This document shows positions 10,937 to 22,200 of a stretch of DNA of 64,000 nt, in pieces (positions within the stretch are counted from its first letter, which is position 1; every line of letters starts with the position of its first letter). The DNA comes from Nothopassalora personata (Eukaryota; Ascomycota; Dothideomycetes; Mycosphaerellales; Mycosphaerellaceae), in assembly GCA_033816765.1 (NCBI GenBank), contig CM066287.1, positions 5,084,001 to 5,148,000 of the forward strand. The letters are read 5' to 3'. Under the pieces are notes generated by a model. The model saw nothing but the letters and a program-made list of their open reading frames with translations, searched no databases and was not told the DNA's origin. Both the position numbers and the translations under genes were made by a program.

Positions 10937-13440
10937 ATACCGAACGAGACCTTTAACTAGATTATAAGTAATATCGAGAGCTCAATTGCCGACACTACCG
11001 CGATTTAGTAACCCTAAGCGTTATAGTCGTAGACGTAGGGTCGCTCCTAGTCGTAGTACGAAGGCGCGAGTTCCTTCCCCTTACGAAAGACCTACCGGTA
11101 TAACGACTCCTACGAGCTAACGGTACCGAATATAAAGTCTTTTAATAGCACCTATTACATACCGACTATAATAGACGAGTAGAATAAGTTAACGGATAAG
11201 TAGACGAACTTATAGAAAGAGATAGATAACGCGATATAGTCTACGCCAAAGAACTCGGCGCCTAAGACACCTTTCGTACGACTAGATGCTAGCGACGAGA
11301 GCTCCTCGTACGACTACGATAAGACTCTAACTAGGGAGTAGTAGGAGCGACGAGAAGCACGTTATAACGTAAAAATGTCCGTACGCGCTAAAGCTATACG
11401 CGCTTAGCTAAAGTAGCCTATACGAGATATTTAGCGTATACTAACGGATAATAACGCGTTACGACTCGCTAAGATGCCGACGCTATTTATTAAGCGCCCG
11501 GTATACACCTATGTAGTGGACCTTACCGAGTACATTCTAAATAAGGATAATAGCGCGGGAGAATACGAACTAAAGTACGAGCTAGACTACTTTCGAGTAA
11601 GAGGTGCCGCTAAACTAGTATATAAGGTCGGAGCATTTAAGGATAAATACCTTAATGTGCTCTACGGTATGCACGTCTAGGGCGACGAGATGATCGTAAA
11701 CTAGAAGCAATATGCTAATAACTATCGCTCTATTATAAAGTAGATAAAGAAGCTATAGTAAGAGAAGGATAGTATAGTCCGCGAGAAAGATAGTCTCGAT
11801 AACCGCGTATAGAGGCTATAGAACGAGAAGTAGCGCCTATAAGAGGAGAGAGACGGCATCGTAGAAGCTATAAAGCAGTCCTATTAAGGACACGCGAAAG
11901 CAGTAGAAGATGCGAAGTATATAAAGGAAATGTACAATATAGTAGTCTAGGATGCGAAGTAGTCTTACGACGAGGCTAATCTCTTAAGAGGATAGATTTA
12001 GAGTCTATAACAACGCCGTGTTAGAGACACTAATAACGCTAAAGTAGCGTAACTACGGGCTAAAGTCATCGAGCAGTTAACGATACTACGGAACGCTTAA
12101 GACTATATAAATAACATAAAGTCGTAGATTACGCGTCTTACTAACGACAATTATGCCCTACGTAATAGAGATCCTAGAACTCGGCTACGACTATAGTCTC
12201 CGGACCTTGCATAGATAGAAGAGCGGCTTAGGGACTTTCGTAGCAATAGCCGCGCATACGGTAAAGCTAACGAGGACGTCTAGTTCGAATATAATTATAG
12301 TCGATAGGACGATCTCCGTTTAGAACGTAGCTATAGTTAACGCCGCGGCCCCTTATCTAATAGTAATAGACTAGTCTCTAAGAAGCTACGCGAGTAGTAC
12401 AAAGACCTAGCCCTTAATAAGGGCACATATAAGGAATAGCGCTCTAAGATGTAGCGTCACTTCTAGTATAAAATGCGCTTCTACTAGAGCGAACGCTATA
12501 TAGCCGATATTGTAGCTAATAACGCTACTAGATTAGTACACTCGAAGATTATCGTACTACTAGAATAAGGTAAGTTAACTATAGTCGACTTAGTCCTTAC
12601 CAAACTAGATAAACACTACGGCAACCACTTCGAGATAGAGAAAGCTAACGCTTAGTTCTTTAACCTTAAGATAAAGTAGAACTAGCGAGTCGACGAGTTC
12701 TACGGTAAATTTAAGTAGCTAGCGTAGTATATTACTATAGACGAGAAGACTATAGTATAGCACTTCCGTCGTATATTAGTTAACACTAAGTAGCATAAGC
12801 TTACGGCACCGTCTTCCGTCCGCACTTAGGACTCCGTTCGTGACATCGTTACCTACATACGGGAACTCGAATTAGATAGAGATATAGCTCTTTAAGAGAA
12901 GGATAAAGCTAAGCCTATCGCTCTAGTACTAGGCCGACAATAGCGTAACAACGGCGTCGCTACCGGTCCTTAGGCTAGTAGTAATTAAGCACTACGAGAG
13001 AACCCTAAGAATAAGCCCTTCTTAGAGCGCATTAACTACATAGTTAAGAATAGATACGACTAGGCTAAGATGCTATTCTAGTAGTGTAATTAGACCTAGT
13101 AGGAGCTTAACGACAACCCCGGCGCTTACTTCGTCTACTAGCCGCGTATAGACAAGCATAACGCTAATTAAGCTATATGCCCGTACTATAATAAGCGCAT
13201 CGCCCTCCTAAAGAAGCGCGGTGCACGACTAAATGCTATAACATTAGTTAATGCCAATAACGAGGAGCTTAAAGACCTTATCGACCTTTAACATAAAGCT
13301 TAGCTATAAGCGATAGAGGACGATGTAAAAGACTTCTCCTAGATCCTAAGCGTAGGGGTCTAGGAGTTTATTAAGAAGCGCTATGCGGTAAACTACCGCT
13401 ACTAGATGATATTCGCTTTACGATAAAGATCGGTGTTTAG
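10937..13440 (+). pseudogene. H gag remnant
   Basis: Plus-strand frame beginning at an ATA at 10937 that was probably ATG before RIP, with a hydrophilic, Q- and E-rich coding signal running to about 13440. A short stop-free piece at 11474-11680 is part of it. A capsid-like stretch lies around 12400-12900. Many TAG/TAA stops; not functional. The Gag assignment rests on position upstream of a clear protease and RT. Confidence 0.65.
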
Positions 13441-13642
13441 GAGGAGCGTAAGGAGCTTTATCTAAAGATAAACTCGGTAAGTACTAGCAACCCGGACTAT
13501 CTAGTAGAGATTACCGATTATATCGTCTTTAAAGGTATAGTAGGCGACGCTAAACTTCGCATTATGATAGATAGCGGAGGTGATGTATACTACGCTAATA
13601 GTAAGCTACTAGCGAAGCTAAACGCGAAGACTAATAAGCTCT
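13440..13642 (+). pseudogene. H protease remnant
   Basis: Reads IDSGGDVYYAN near 13566-13600, matching the aspartic protease D-S-G core. The frame is interrupted at 13643 by a solo LTR and resumes at 14034 with pol. Confidence 0.65.
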
Positions 13643-13647
13643 AGCGA

Positions 13648-14028
13648 TGTTACGGTTCGGAACGGAAACAGCATAAGAAGACTTCATTGGACGAGCAGAC
13701 GAGCAGACGAGCAGACGAGCAGTCGAGCAGACGAGCAGACGAGCAGACGAGCAGTCGAGCAGACGAGCAGACGAGCAGACGAGCAGACGAGCAGACGAGC
13801 AGACGAGCAGACGAGCAGTCGAGCAGACGAGCAGACGAGCAGACGAGCAGCACGCCAAGGCATGGCACTATATAGACGACGCTTCTTTACGAGTAGATAG
13901 GAGCCTCGTGCTCAACTCATTTTAAGTATACACCATATACTGTTTGGAACCACTACCTTCATAACTGATTGAGACATCCCTGCAAAGATCCAAGCCCGAG
14001 TTGTGATAACGTACAGCGGTTCCTAACA
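13648..14028. mobile_element. Solo LTR with an 8-bp minisatellite, little RIP
   Basis: A 381-bp segment starting TGTTACGG and ending CCTAACA, flanked by the 5-bp duplication AGCGA (13643-13647 and 14029-14033). This is the signature of an LTR left after recombination between two LTRs, or of a very short non-autonomous element. About 160 bp (13690-13851) is a minisatellite of unit GACGAGCA with occasional GTCGAGCA variants. CACTATATAGAC near 13865 could be a TATA box. The base composition is normal, so it inserted after H was mutated. No other copy is in the window. Confidence 0.8.
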
Positions 14029-14033
14029 AGCGA

Positions 14034-17000
14034 CTACTACTACTTTAGCTTACTAACACGTTACGAGCTACGAAGATAATTATAGATTAGGTTACTATTA
14101 ATAACCTTAACCTAGATAGCTATCGCGAGAAGCTACTATGTTTCCTTACCGATTTAGACTATAATCTTATAGTTAGCGAGCCTTAGTTACGACGGCATAA
14201 CCTATCGATCGACTAGGAGTAAGGCATTATCCGTTTCGACCGACCGTAATATAAACATTATAATCGCTACTAACTATACGGTAATAGAAGCACTTAAGTA
14301 GTAATGCTCCCCGATTACGTACTAGAAATTCGGTACATATACTCTATAGATCGTGCGGCCTACGCTAGTCTTAAAGCATGTAAGATAACTATCGGTAAAG
14401 CTTTCGACGCTATAATACGCGGAGAAGAAGGCTACTTCGTCTAGGAATGCGAAGACGATAGGCTCTTCTAGACGTATAGACACATTAATAAGATACTTAA
14501 GCTAGCATTACTTTCTACTAAGGACTTCGAGATTACTATAAAAGGTAAGGATCCGGATCTAGAGGTACCTACTAAGCTTAAAGCGATACACCCTAACCTG
14601 TTCGAATATGCCGATGTGTTTAATAGGGCCCGAGTAGAGTCACTTCTACATTCGCTACCGCTACATTCCGAGGATCGTAACATAGCGATCGATTTCGAAC
14701 TAGGAGTAAAGATCCTATATATTAAACCCTATCTAATGCTACAGTAGCATTAGGACGTAGTGCATAAGCATATTTAGGACCTAAAGTAGAAGGGCGTGAT
14801 TCGAGAGTCTAAATTACCGGCTTAGTTACCTATAATCTTAGTTAAAAAACTAGGGGGCGGAGTCCGCGTGTACGTTAACTATCGCATAGTTAATACAATT
14901 ATACTTAAGAACAGGTACCTACTACCGCACATTCGTAAGACAATCGCACGAATGTCCCGTACTAAAGTCTTTACAATGCTCGATATTATTAGCGCATTTA
15001 ACCGCCTACGCATTAAGGAGGGCGACGAATAGAAAACAGCCTTTATAACAAGATACGGCTCTTACGAGTACATAGTGGTACCGTTCGGGTTATATAATAT
15101 ACCGTTAGCCTTTTAAGCTTACATTAATCGTACGCTCGGTAACTACATAGATTAGTTTATATTAGTATAGATCGATAACTTAATTATCTATTCCGAGAAC
15201 GAAGCGGAACATATCTAGTACATTAAGAAGGTGCTCTAACGACTACGCGACGCCGAACTTCCGGTGGACTTTACTAAGTGCAAGTTCTTCGTTAAGGAGG
15301 TTATATATCTAGGAATCATTATCTCCGTTAACGGCCTACGCATAGATAAAAGTAAGGTAGCTACAATATTAGAGTAGGCTACGCCTCGCAATCTTAAAGA
15401 CGTGTAAGCGTTCTTAGGCCTAGCTAACTTCTATAGGCGCTTTATTAAGGACTACTTAACGGTAGCTTACGCCCTTACTAGGATATTAAGGGGCACGAAG
15501 TACGGTAAGAACGGTAAGGGCATCTCTTTAGCACCATTTTAGTAGACGGATGAATATTAGAAAGCTTTCGATAATCTAAAAGCCGCCTTCGTAAGTAGAC
15601 TATGCCTTATACATTACGACCTACTAAAACCGTGCATCGTAGAAACCGACTTATTAGATACTGTTAATGCGGGAGTCTTATTACAGTACTATAATGACGG
15701 TAATAGTAATTAAGTATTGCACCCTATAGCATTCTTTTCTAAGAAGCTCAATCCTATAGAGTGTAATTACGAGATCTACGATAAGGAACTTATAGCTATT
15801 ATTAAGGCTTTTAAAGAATAGAGACCTAAGTTACTCTATATATAGGAACTAACTAAGGTCATTACCGACCATAAGAGCCTTAAATACTTTATAACTACTA
15901 AGTAACTAAATAGACGATAAGCTCGTTGGTTAGAGTTCTTATTAGAATTCGACTTTAAGATACACTATAGGCCTAGTAAACTTAGAGGCAAACCGGACAG
16001 CCTTACCCGGCGCATATAGGATACTAACGATAAGGAGGCCGACCTCGCTAATAGGTCATAGTCACTACTAAAGCTACACTACATCTCCGAGGAGGTAGCA
16101 ACCGAGCTAGGGCTCTTAGAACTAAAGCTATACACCTTACGTAGTAGATTCTAAGGACTGCTATAGTGCCTCGTAGACCAGTTACGAGCGCGAGAGTAAA
16201 GACTCGCTACACTGCGTATTATCGGTAATAGGGAAGAAGACATCGACGATCTCATTTAGTAAGTATACGCCGAAGACGAGGTCGCCTAAGCTATTCTTAC
16301 TGCTCTTAATAAGGGGCATAATAGATTACTAGCCTCGCTCGGCGTTAAAATCTCCTTAGTAGATTACCGTAAGGAAGTTACGGAGGGTAGACTAACCCTT
16401 ATTAAGATTAAGAACTGCACGTACGTACTAGATAATAAGGAGCTCCGTACTAATGTTGTACGCTACTTTTATAACGCACTATTAGCGGGCTACCTAGGAA
16501 GGGAGAAAACCTACGATTTAGTTATACGACAATACTTCTAGCTAAGCGTATATAATTTCGTGCGACAGTTCTACTACGACTATTACACCTACGGCCGCAT
16601 TAAGTCCTTAAGGGAAACCTATTAAGGAAGTCTACGATAATTGCTAGTACCGTAGGGTGCTTATACCGATGTCGTAATGGACTTTATAGTCGACCTACTA
16701 CTATCTACGATAGATAGTACTACATATAGACACATCCTTACGATCACGGATCGACTAACTAAGCGAAGACACCTTATCCCGCTAGTTGAGCTAATAGCTA
16801 AAGTAATAGTAGATACAGTATGCCGACATGTTATTAAGGATTACGGAGTGTTTTAAGTATAGGTAACCGACCGAGGAGCGCAGTTCCTCGACGCCTTTTA
16901 TAGGCGACTTACTTCTAACTTAGGAGTTAAGTAACAGTTCTTAACGGCCTTCTACCCTTAGACGGATAGACAAGATAAACGCATAAACTAGGACATAGAG

Positions 17001-17790
17001 GTCTACCTACGAGGCTATGTTAATTTCAAATAAGACGACTAGGCCTCATAGCTATAGGTAGCCGAGTTCGCACTAAATAACTATATTAGTGAGGCTATAG
17101 GCTTCTCACTATTCTTTGCAACCCTGGGTAGAAACCTAAGGATAGAAGTGTTACATAATCGACCTCTACTAATCGGAGCGCCCGCCGCGGAGCGCATAGA
17201 CCGTACGCGCGCTAACGAATTTTCAACTAAACTCGCGGCTATTTAAGAACTTTATAAATAATAACTTAAGTTTATATAGGGCTATCGCGATAAGTACTAA
17301 CACGGTAGACAACTAGTACGCGTCTATAAGGAGGGCGATCTCGTATAGCTCGACACTCGTAACATCCGCACCTAGCGACTAGCGCGGAAGTTAGACAATA
17401 AGAAGGAAGGACCTTTTAAGGTCTCTAAGGTATTGTACCCTAATGTCTATAAACTCGACTTATCTACATTCCGCGTAGGACGGACAGGTCGTATCTATAA
17501 TCACTTCTATACTAGCTTACTGCGCCTAGCACCCGAACTACGCGTAGGCGTACACGACATAGTACCCGAACCGACACTAGCCGAAGATAGAGAAGAGCGA
17601 TAGGAGATTAAGGATATCGAGGGTACTAGGGTAAAGGGACGTTAGCGCACGTTATACTACTTAGTACGATAGATAGGAGGAGATGTTACTAAGGTGAAGG
17701 CACGCGACCTAGTAGAGGACGTACCCGACTTAGTAGTAGACTATTATTACATACACCCTAATGAACCGAAACTCGAAGGATAGTAACTAC
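14034..17790 (+). pseudogene. H pol remnant (RT, RNase H, integrase, chromodomain-like tail)
   Basis: Plus-strand Gypsy pol. RT shows KTAFxTRYGSYEY and VPFGL near 15035-15095, then an active-site box read as IDNLIIYS near 15170-15190. RNase H shows VETD near 15645 and NYEIYDKEL near 15765-15790. Integrase shows MDF and TITDRL near 16675-16755, VTDRGAQF near 16864-16890 and a TDRQDKRIN block near 16965-16985, where the catalytic glutamate reads lysine. A YLVR-containing tail near 17590-17770 looks like a decayed chromodomain. Stops are RIP-type throughout. Confidence 0.82.
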
Positions 17791-18089
17791 CTAAAGACTA
17801 GACACTACCCGACGTAACATTAGAAGGTCTAACGACTACTCTACATACTACCGAAGGTACCGCGGAGTAACTTAGCTTATACCGTATTACACGATAGGAC
17901 CGAGACTACTAGTTGCCGTTACTACTAATAAGCGATGTCCGTATGCTTAACGCTCCGGCGCACTACATACCTAACACACCCTTACTAGCGCTCGTTACTA
18001 CCTAATTAGTACGTGCTGCTCTACACCTTAACCCTCGTTACGATACACTTACGACACTATTATATGTCTAATAGCTTACAGGAGCTACG

Positions 18090-18108
18090 CCGTTTAGAGG
18101 GGGGGATG
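18090..18108 (+). other. H polypurine tract
   Basis: AGAGGGGGGGAT immediately before the 3' LTR; this is the expected plus-strand primer site. Confidence 0.7.
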
Positions 18109-18302
18109 TGTTATAGGGTAACTACGTATAGAGTGAATGGGGGATCGGGTCACGTGACTGATTACGTGACGTCTTAGCGCGACCTTATCTTTACGTCGCG
18201 CTTCGCTTGTTTCTTAGCTTTCGACATAGCTAGTTCTCGATACGACGACTTTTATACTATACCTCTATGTCTCCGTATAAGCCCCGTATAAGCCCCGTGT
18301 TA
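18109..18302 (+). repeat. H 3' LTR
   Basis: 194 bp, matching the 5' LTR apart from RIP-type changes and an extra 11-bp tandem copy of ATAAGCCCCGT near 18280-18300. Followed by target duplicate TACCT. Confidence 0.88.
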
Positions 18303-18307
18303 TACCT

Positions 18308-19089
18308 ATAGGCGCTATATAGTAGATAGCGTCGCTTACGCGCTCTACTCCTATATTGTTAGCTAGTCGCACGCGAACCGTATAGGCGCCGTAGTAATGC
18401 CCCTAGTCCTACGCGTACGACTCTAGATTTAGAAGCTTTATACTACTAATAGGCTATATCTAGTGTCGGAGTATATACTCGTACGACACTAAGCTTAAAT
18501 CTATACCGTTATCTAGAAGAAACGTAGCCTCGCGAAAGCTCTTACGCGTCTCGACGGCGCCTCGTAAGTAACGCGCTAGACTCGTATCGACTTGCCTTAA
18601 GGGGTCTATATAGAAACTCGGACTTAGGAGCGACCCTTACCTAGTCCTCTACCTTTTCCCTATTCGCCCTTCTTAGTTAAAGCCTCGACAGTTTCTAACC
18701 TACGAACCGCTTACGCGTCGCGGTCCTTCTATAGGTGTCTATTCCGGCACTCCGTCTTATAGTAACCCTTCCTACCGTAGCCGTAGTACTCTACTTTCGA
18801 CTTCTAGCTAGTTAAAGACGAGCTACCGGCGTCTCGCTACTAACTCGTATCCGAGGCGCCCGGTACTTAACTCTACTTCTATTACTTTAGGCGATCGGCC
18901 CGCTTATGTACGCCCTTAGCTTTACGCTTACGACGTATATACTATCCGCGGTCGTGCCCTCCGCTACTACCTCGGCGCTCGGTACTTTTGATACGCGAGG
19001 CTAGGACTACTAGGTCTTCTCTAGTCGTAGGGATATTATAGTAGTTAACGATAGCGGACCGTAAGCGAGGCGTAAGCTTCGCTAGTAGG
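18308..19089 (-). pseudogene. Element A gag/protease junction, RIP-degraded
   Basis: Continues element A leftward to 3559. On the minus strand it reads a zinc-knuckle region at 18752-18796 in which Y replaces two C positions and the H (YxxYGRKGYYKTEC), exactly what TGT/TGC-to-TAT/TAC and CAT/CAC-to-TAT/TAC RIP changes give in a CX2CX4HX4C motif. The same region in A' (31740-31790) aligns. The stop-free 18942-19172 frame is part of this gag plus the LTR of G. The segment is cut at 19089 by element G. Confidence 0.75.
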
Positions 19090-19250
19090 TGTAAGGGCAC
19101 CTGCTTAGGTAGTACGAAGTTGTTAGACAAGCTATCTAAGAGGTGCGCGAGGCGCGAGAAGTTAATATACAAGCCGAGGCACGCGGGTCGGCCCGGGCCC
19201 GGTCACGTAACTCGCCACGTTCACTCGCTGTGCGGCCATGGGCCGTCACA
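19090..19250 (-). repeat. G 3' LTR
   Basis: 161 bp, TGTAAGGG...CGTCACA on the plus strand. The last codons and the stop of pol (19136) lie inside it. Confidence 0.95.
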
Positions 19251-22200
19251 CCACCCCCCCCTTCAAAACGGTCACTCCTGTGCACCGTGTCAAGGGAAGT
19301 TTGATGTCCATTTCGCTTGTCGCTTCGGTCACAGTCATCGGTTACCTTTGTTGGTGCCATGCCTGGCGGGTCATCATCTTCATACGAGCCGTTGTCTTCT
19401 GCCAGAAGAGCCACAGGCACCTGCGCGATCAATTCGCGTGGCCCTCCTGCGGTTACTGGGTTGGACGTAATCATCGCAGCACTGAGGGTGCCCGCGTCAT
19501 CAGATGGTGCTTCCTCATTCGCAATCCATCCTAGCGGTGGTGTGAAGCCGGCTGGTCTAGGGGCCGTAGGGTGGTTGTGATGGAAGTCGGCGACAGAGGC
19601 GGCTGCTGTTGCAATCATAGTCTCTGCGGGCTCCCAAGTTAGCTCGTTATCACCTACCCACTTCACGCAGTACTTGTAGATTGGGACCTTTCCTCCTGCT
19701 GGCGCACGCCCTGGCGGCAGCGACCTGTGCGAGTCCACGACTTTCTCCACGTGCCATTCCTGGTGAGACCCATCTTCGTCCTCCACCTCGATTGGCGGAG
19801 GCGGAGGGACGACTTGTCCTGTGACTGGGTCGTAGCCTGGTCGCAAGTAATTGGCGTGGAACCCGTCATACAGGTTGCTCAGTGAGTCTGGCAATGCGAC
19901 TCGATATGTGTCGTGTGGCAGCACTTCCTTGATCGGGTAAGGACCCGCATACTTGTAGTCCAGTTTCTTAGACGGGCGTGTGGTGTGCCAGTTCTTGGTG
20001 CTAATGTGCACCATGTCGCCTAACTTGTATGCTGGTGCTATGGTCCTGCGTCGGTTGGCATACTCCGCTTGTGTATCTTGCGCCATTTGCATGGCGTCTC
20101 TAAGTGCCTGCCTGAGTTCATTCATCCGGGCTCCGAATGCAGTCGCCGATTGTGCATCGAGGCGTTGCTTGTGTGGCATGAGTTCCAGCGGCAGCATGAC
20201 TTCTGCGTCTGAATACCTCGGGTTCTTGCCTAGCGTTGCCATGAATGGGGAGAATCCGGTAGATTCTAACACGTGGTCGTTCGCAGTGAACTCTGCTAGA
20301 GGCAGCCAATCCGGCCAGTCGTCCTGGGCATAGTTGGTATACGTGCGCAGGTACTTCTCCATGGCCTTGTTCGTGATCTCGCTTTGCCCATCTGTTTTGG
20401 GGTGGTAGCCCGTTGACAGCTTGCGCTTGATGCCTAGTAGCTGGCATAGGCGCTTCCAGAATGCGGAAAGCCATTGGGGTCCTCTGTCTGTAACGATCGA
20501 CTTAGGCAGCCCATGGCGGCTGAACACGTACTTGAGGTAGATGAACGCAATGTACTCTGCGCTCATGTTGAGCACTGGGATCAGATGCCGCTCCTTACTC
20601 AGGCGGTCTGTCACTGTGAGAACGTTTTTGTACTTCTGCCCATCTGCGGTGCAGCGTGCTTCGGGCAGCTCGACTACGAAGTCCATTGCGATGTCGTCCC
20701 ATGTGTCGAGTGGCACTGGCAACGGTGCTAGCAATCCGTGTTCGGCATCCTGCACTGGGTTCACGTTTGTGCACGTCGTGCATCCTTTGCAGAACTCGCG
20801 TATGAAGCGTGTCATGCCTGGCCAGATATAGTGGCGTTTCAATAGGGTGTTGGTCTTAGTCTTTCCTGGGTGACCTGCGGCTGGGGCGTCGTGAAATGCT
20901 TTCACTATGCGGGCATACACCGTGTTGCCTTCATCATCTTCAGCTGGTTCTGGGACATACAGGCTGTAGCCACCTTCTCTGTTCTTGACGTAGATCATTC
21001 CATCTACTGTCATCGCGTGCTTAGGGTCGATCTTGTGCCTGTGGAGCATCTTCACCTTGTCGCCAGCTGCCAGCTGTTGCAGGGCCTCTTGTGGTTCTTG
21101 CTGTTCGTATAGGGATCGGATGTCGCGTTGTAGGTCCTCATCCACAACGCCGGTGGCTTCCGATGCCGCGAGTTGTAGGATTCTGCTGGCTAACAAGTTC
21201 GGCATAAACAATTCGGGTCCTAGCAACACGCGATGCTGCTGCGTGTGCCGGGGATCATCCTCGTCCTTGCGTATCGCATCTTGTGAGCGGCGGGTAAGGC
21301 TATCGGGCTTGCCTCCCTGCACTCCTGGTCTGTAGATGATCTTGAAGTGGAATTGCGATAGGAATTCTGCCCAGCGTGCTTGGCGCCGGTTGAGTTCCTT
21401 CGTGGTCATGAAGTACTCAAGGTTCTTGTGGTCTGAGTAGACGAGCACTGGCTTGCCACTTGGGTCGGCCAGGAAGTTCTCGCAATCGCTGCCCACGCAG
21501 TCCTTGTCATCGATGTCACCTGCTGCCAGCTCAGGACGCCATTCTTCGAACGCTTTGACAATAGCGAGCAACTCTTTGTCATAGATGTCGTAGTTGCATT
21601 CCTGGGGTGACATCTTCTTAGACAGATATGCCACTGGTCTCAAGATGCCATTATGACGTTGGGAGAGGACCGCTGCGGTGACGAAGTCCGAAGCGTCAGT
21701 CTCAAGCACTGTCTCCAGCCCATGCTGGAAGACTGCGAGGATTTCTCCTTCTGCATCGGTGAATGCTTTCTTGAGGCCGTCGAACGCTGCTTGGCACTCT
21801 GCCGTCCATTGCCATGGCACGTCTTTCTTGGTGAGGCGGGTAAGCGGCAGTGTTATCTTGCTGTAGTTCTTGATGAATCGTCGATAGAAGCCAGCGAATC
21901 CGTTGAATGCAAGCACATCCGTGACATTACGAGGTGTTTCCCATTCTTGCACTGCTCTCACCTTCTCCGGGCACATGGAGATGCCGTCCTTGCCAATAAT
22001 AAGGCCAAGGTACTTGGTCGATTGGGTGTGGAATTCACACTTCTTGATATCAAGTTGCAGGCCTGCGTCTCTGCAGCGCCCTAGCACCTTCTTCACATGT
22101 CCAATGTGCTCTTCAAGCGTGTCGCTAAAGATGAGGATATCATCTAGATAGGCTGATGCAAAGTCATCTAGGAACTCCCGTAGCGTGTCGTTCACATAAG

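Larger units (their letters stand above)
3560..18302 (+). mobile_element. Element H: RIP-degraded Ty3/Gypsy retrotransposon with a nested Copia in its 5' LTR
   Basis: H is a full-length plus-strand Gypsy element inserted in element A. The target duplication TACCT is at 3555-3559 and 18303-18307, and the related copy A' has only one TACCT. Its 5' LTR is split into 3560-3569 and 10187-10364 by Copia C1; the 3' LTR is 18109-18302. Both LTRs are 183 bp once an 11-bp internal duplication in the 3' copy is subtracted. The order gag, protease, RT, RNase H, integrase is Ty3/Gypsy. All coding frames are interrupted by RIP-type stops. Confidence 0.88.

Noticed and set aside
13631..13875. Three overlapping open frames rich in RLLVCSSA or DEQTSRRA repeats
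   Set aside because: They are translations of the GACGAGCA minisatellite inside a solo LTR; any frame of an 8-bp repeat without stops stays open. Not genes.
19120..19580. Several plus-strand open frames opposite G pol (and others through 20000-25800)
   Set aside because: They overlap the intact gag and pol on the other strand and show no independent motif; they are shadows of a GC-balanced coding region.
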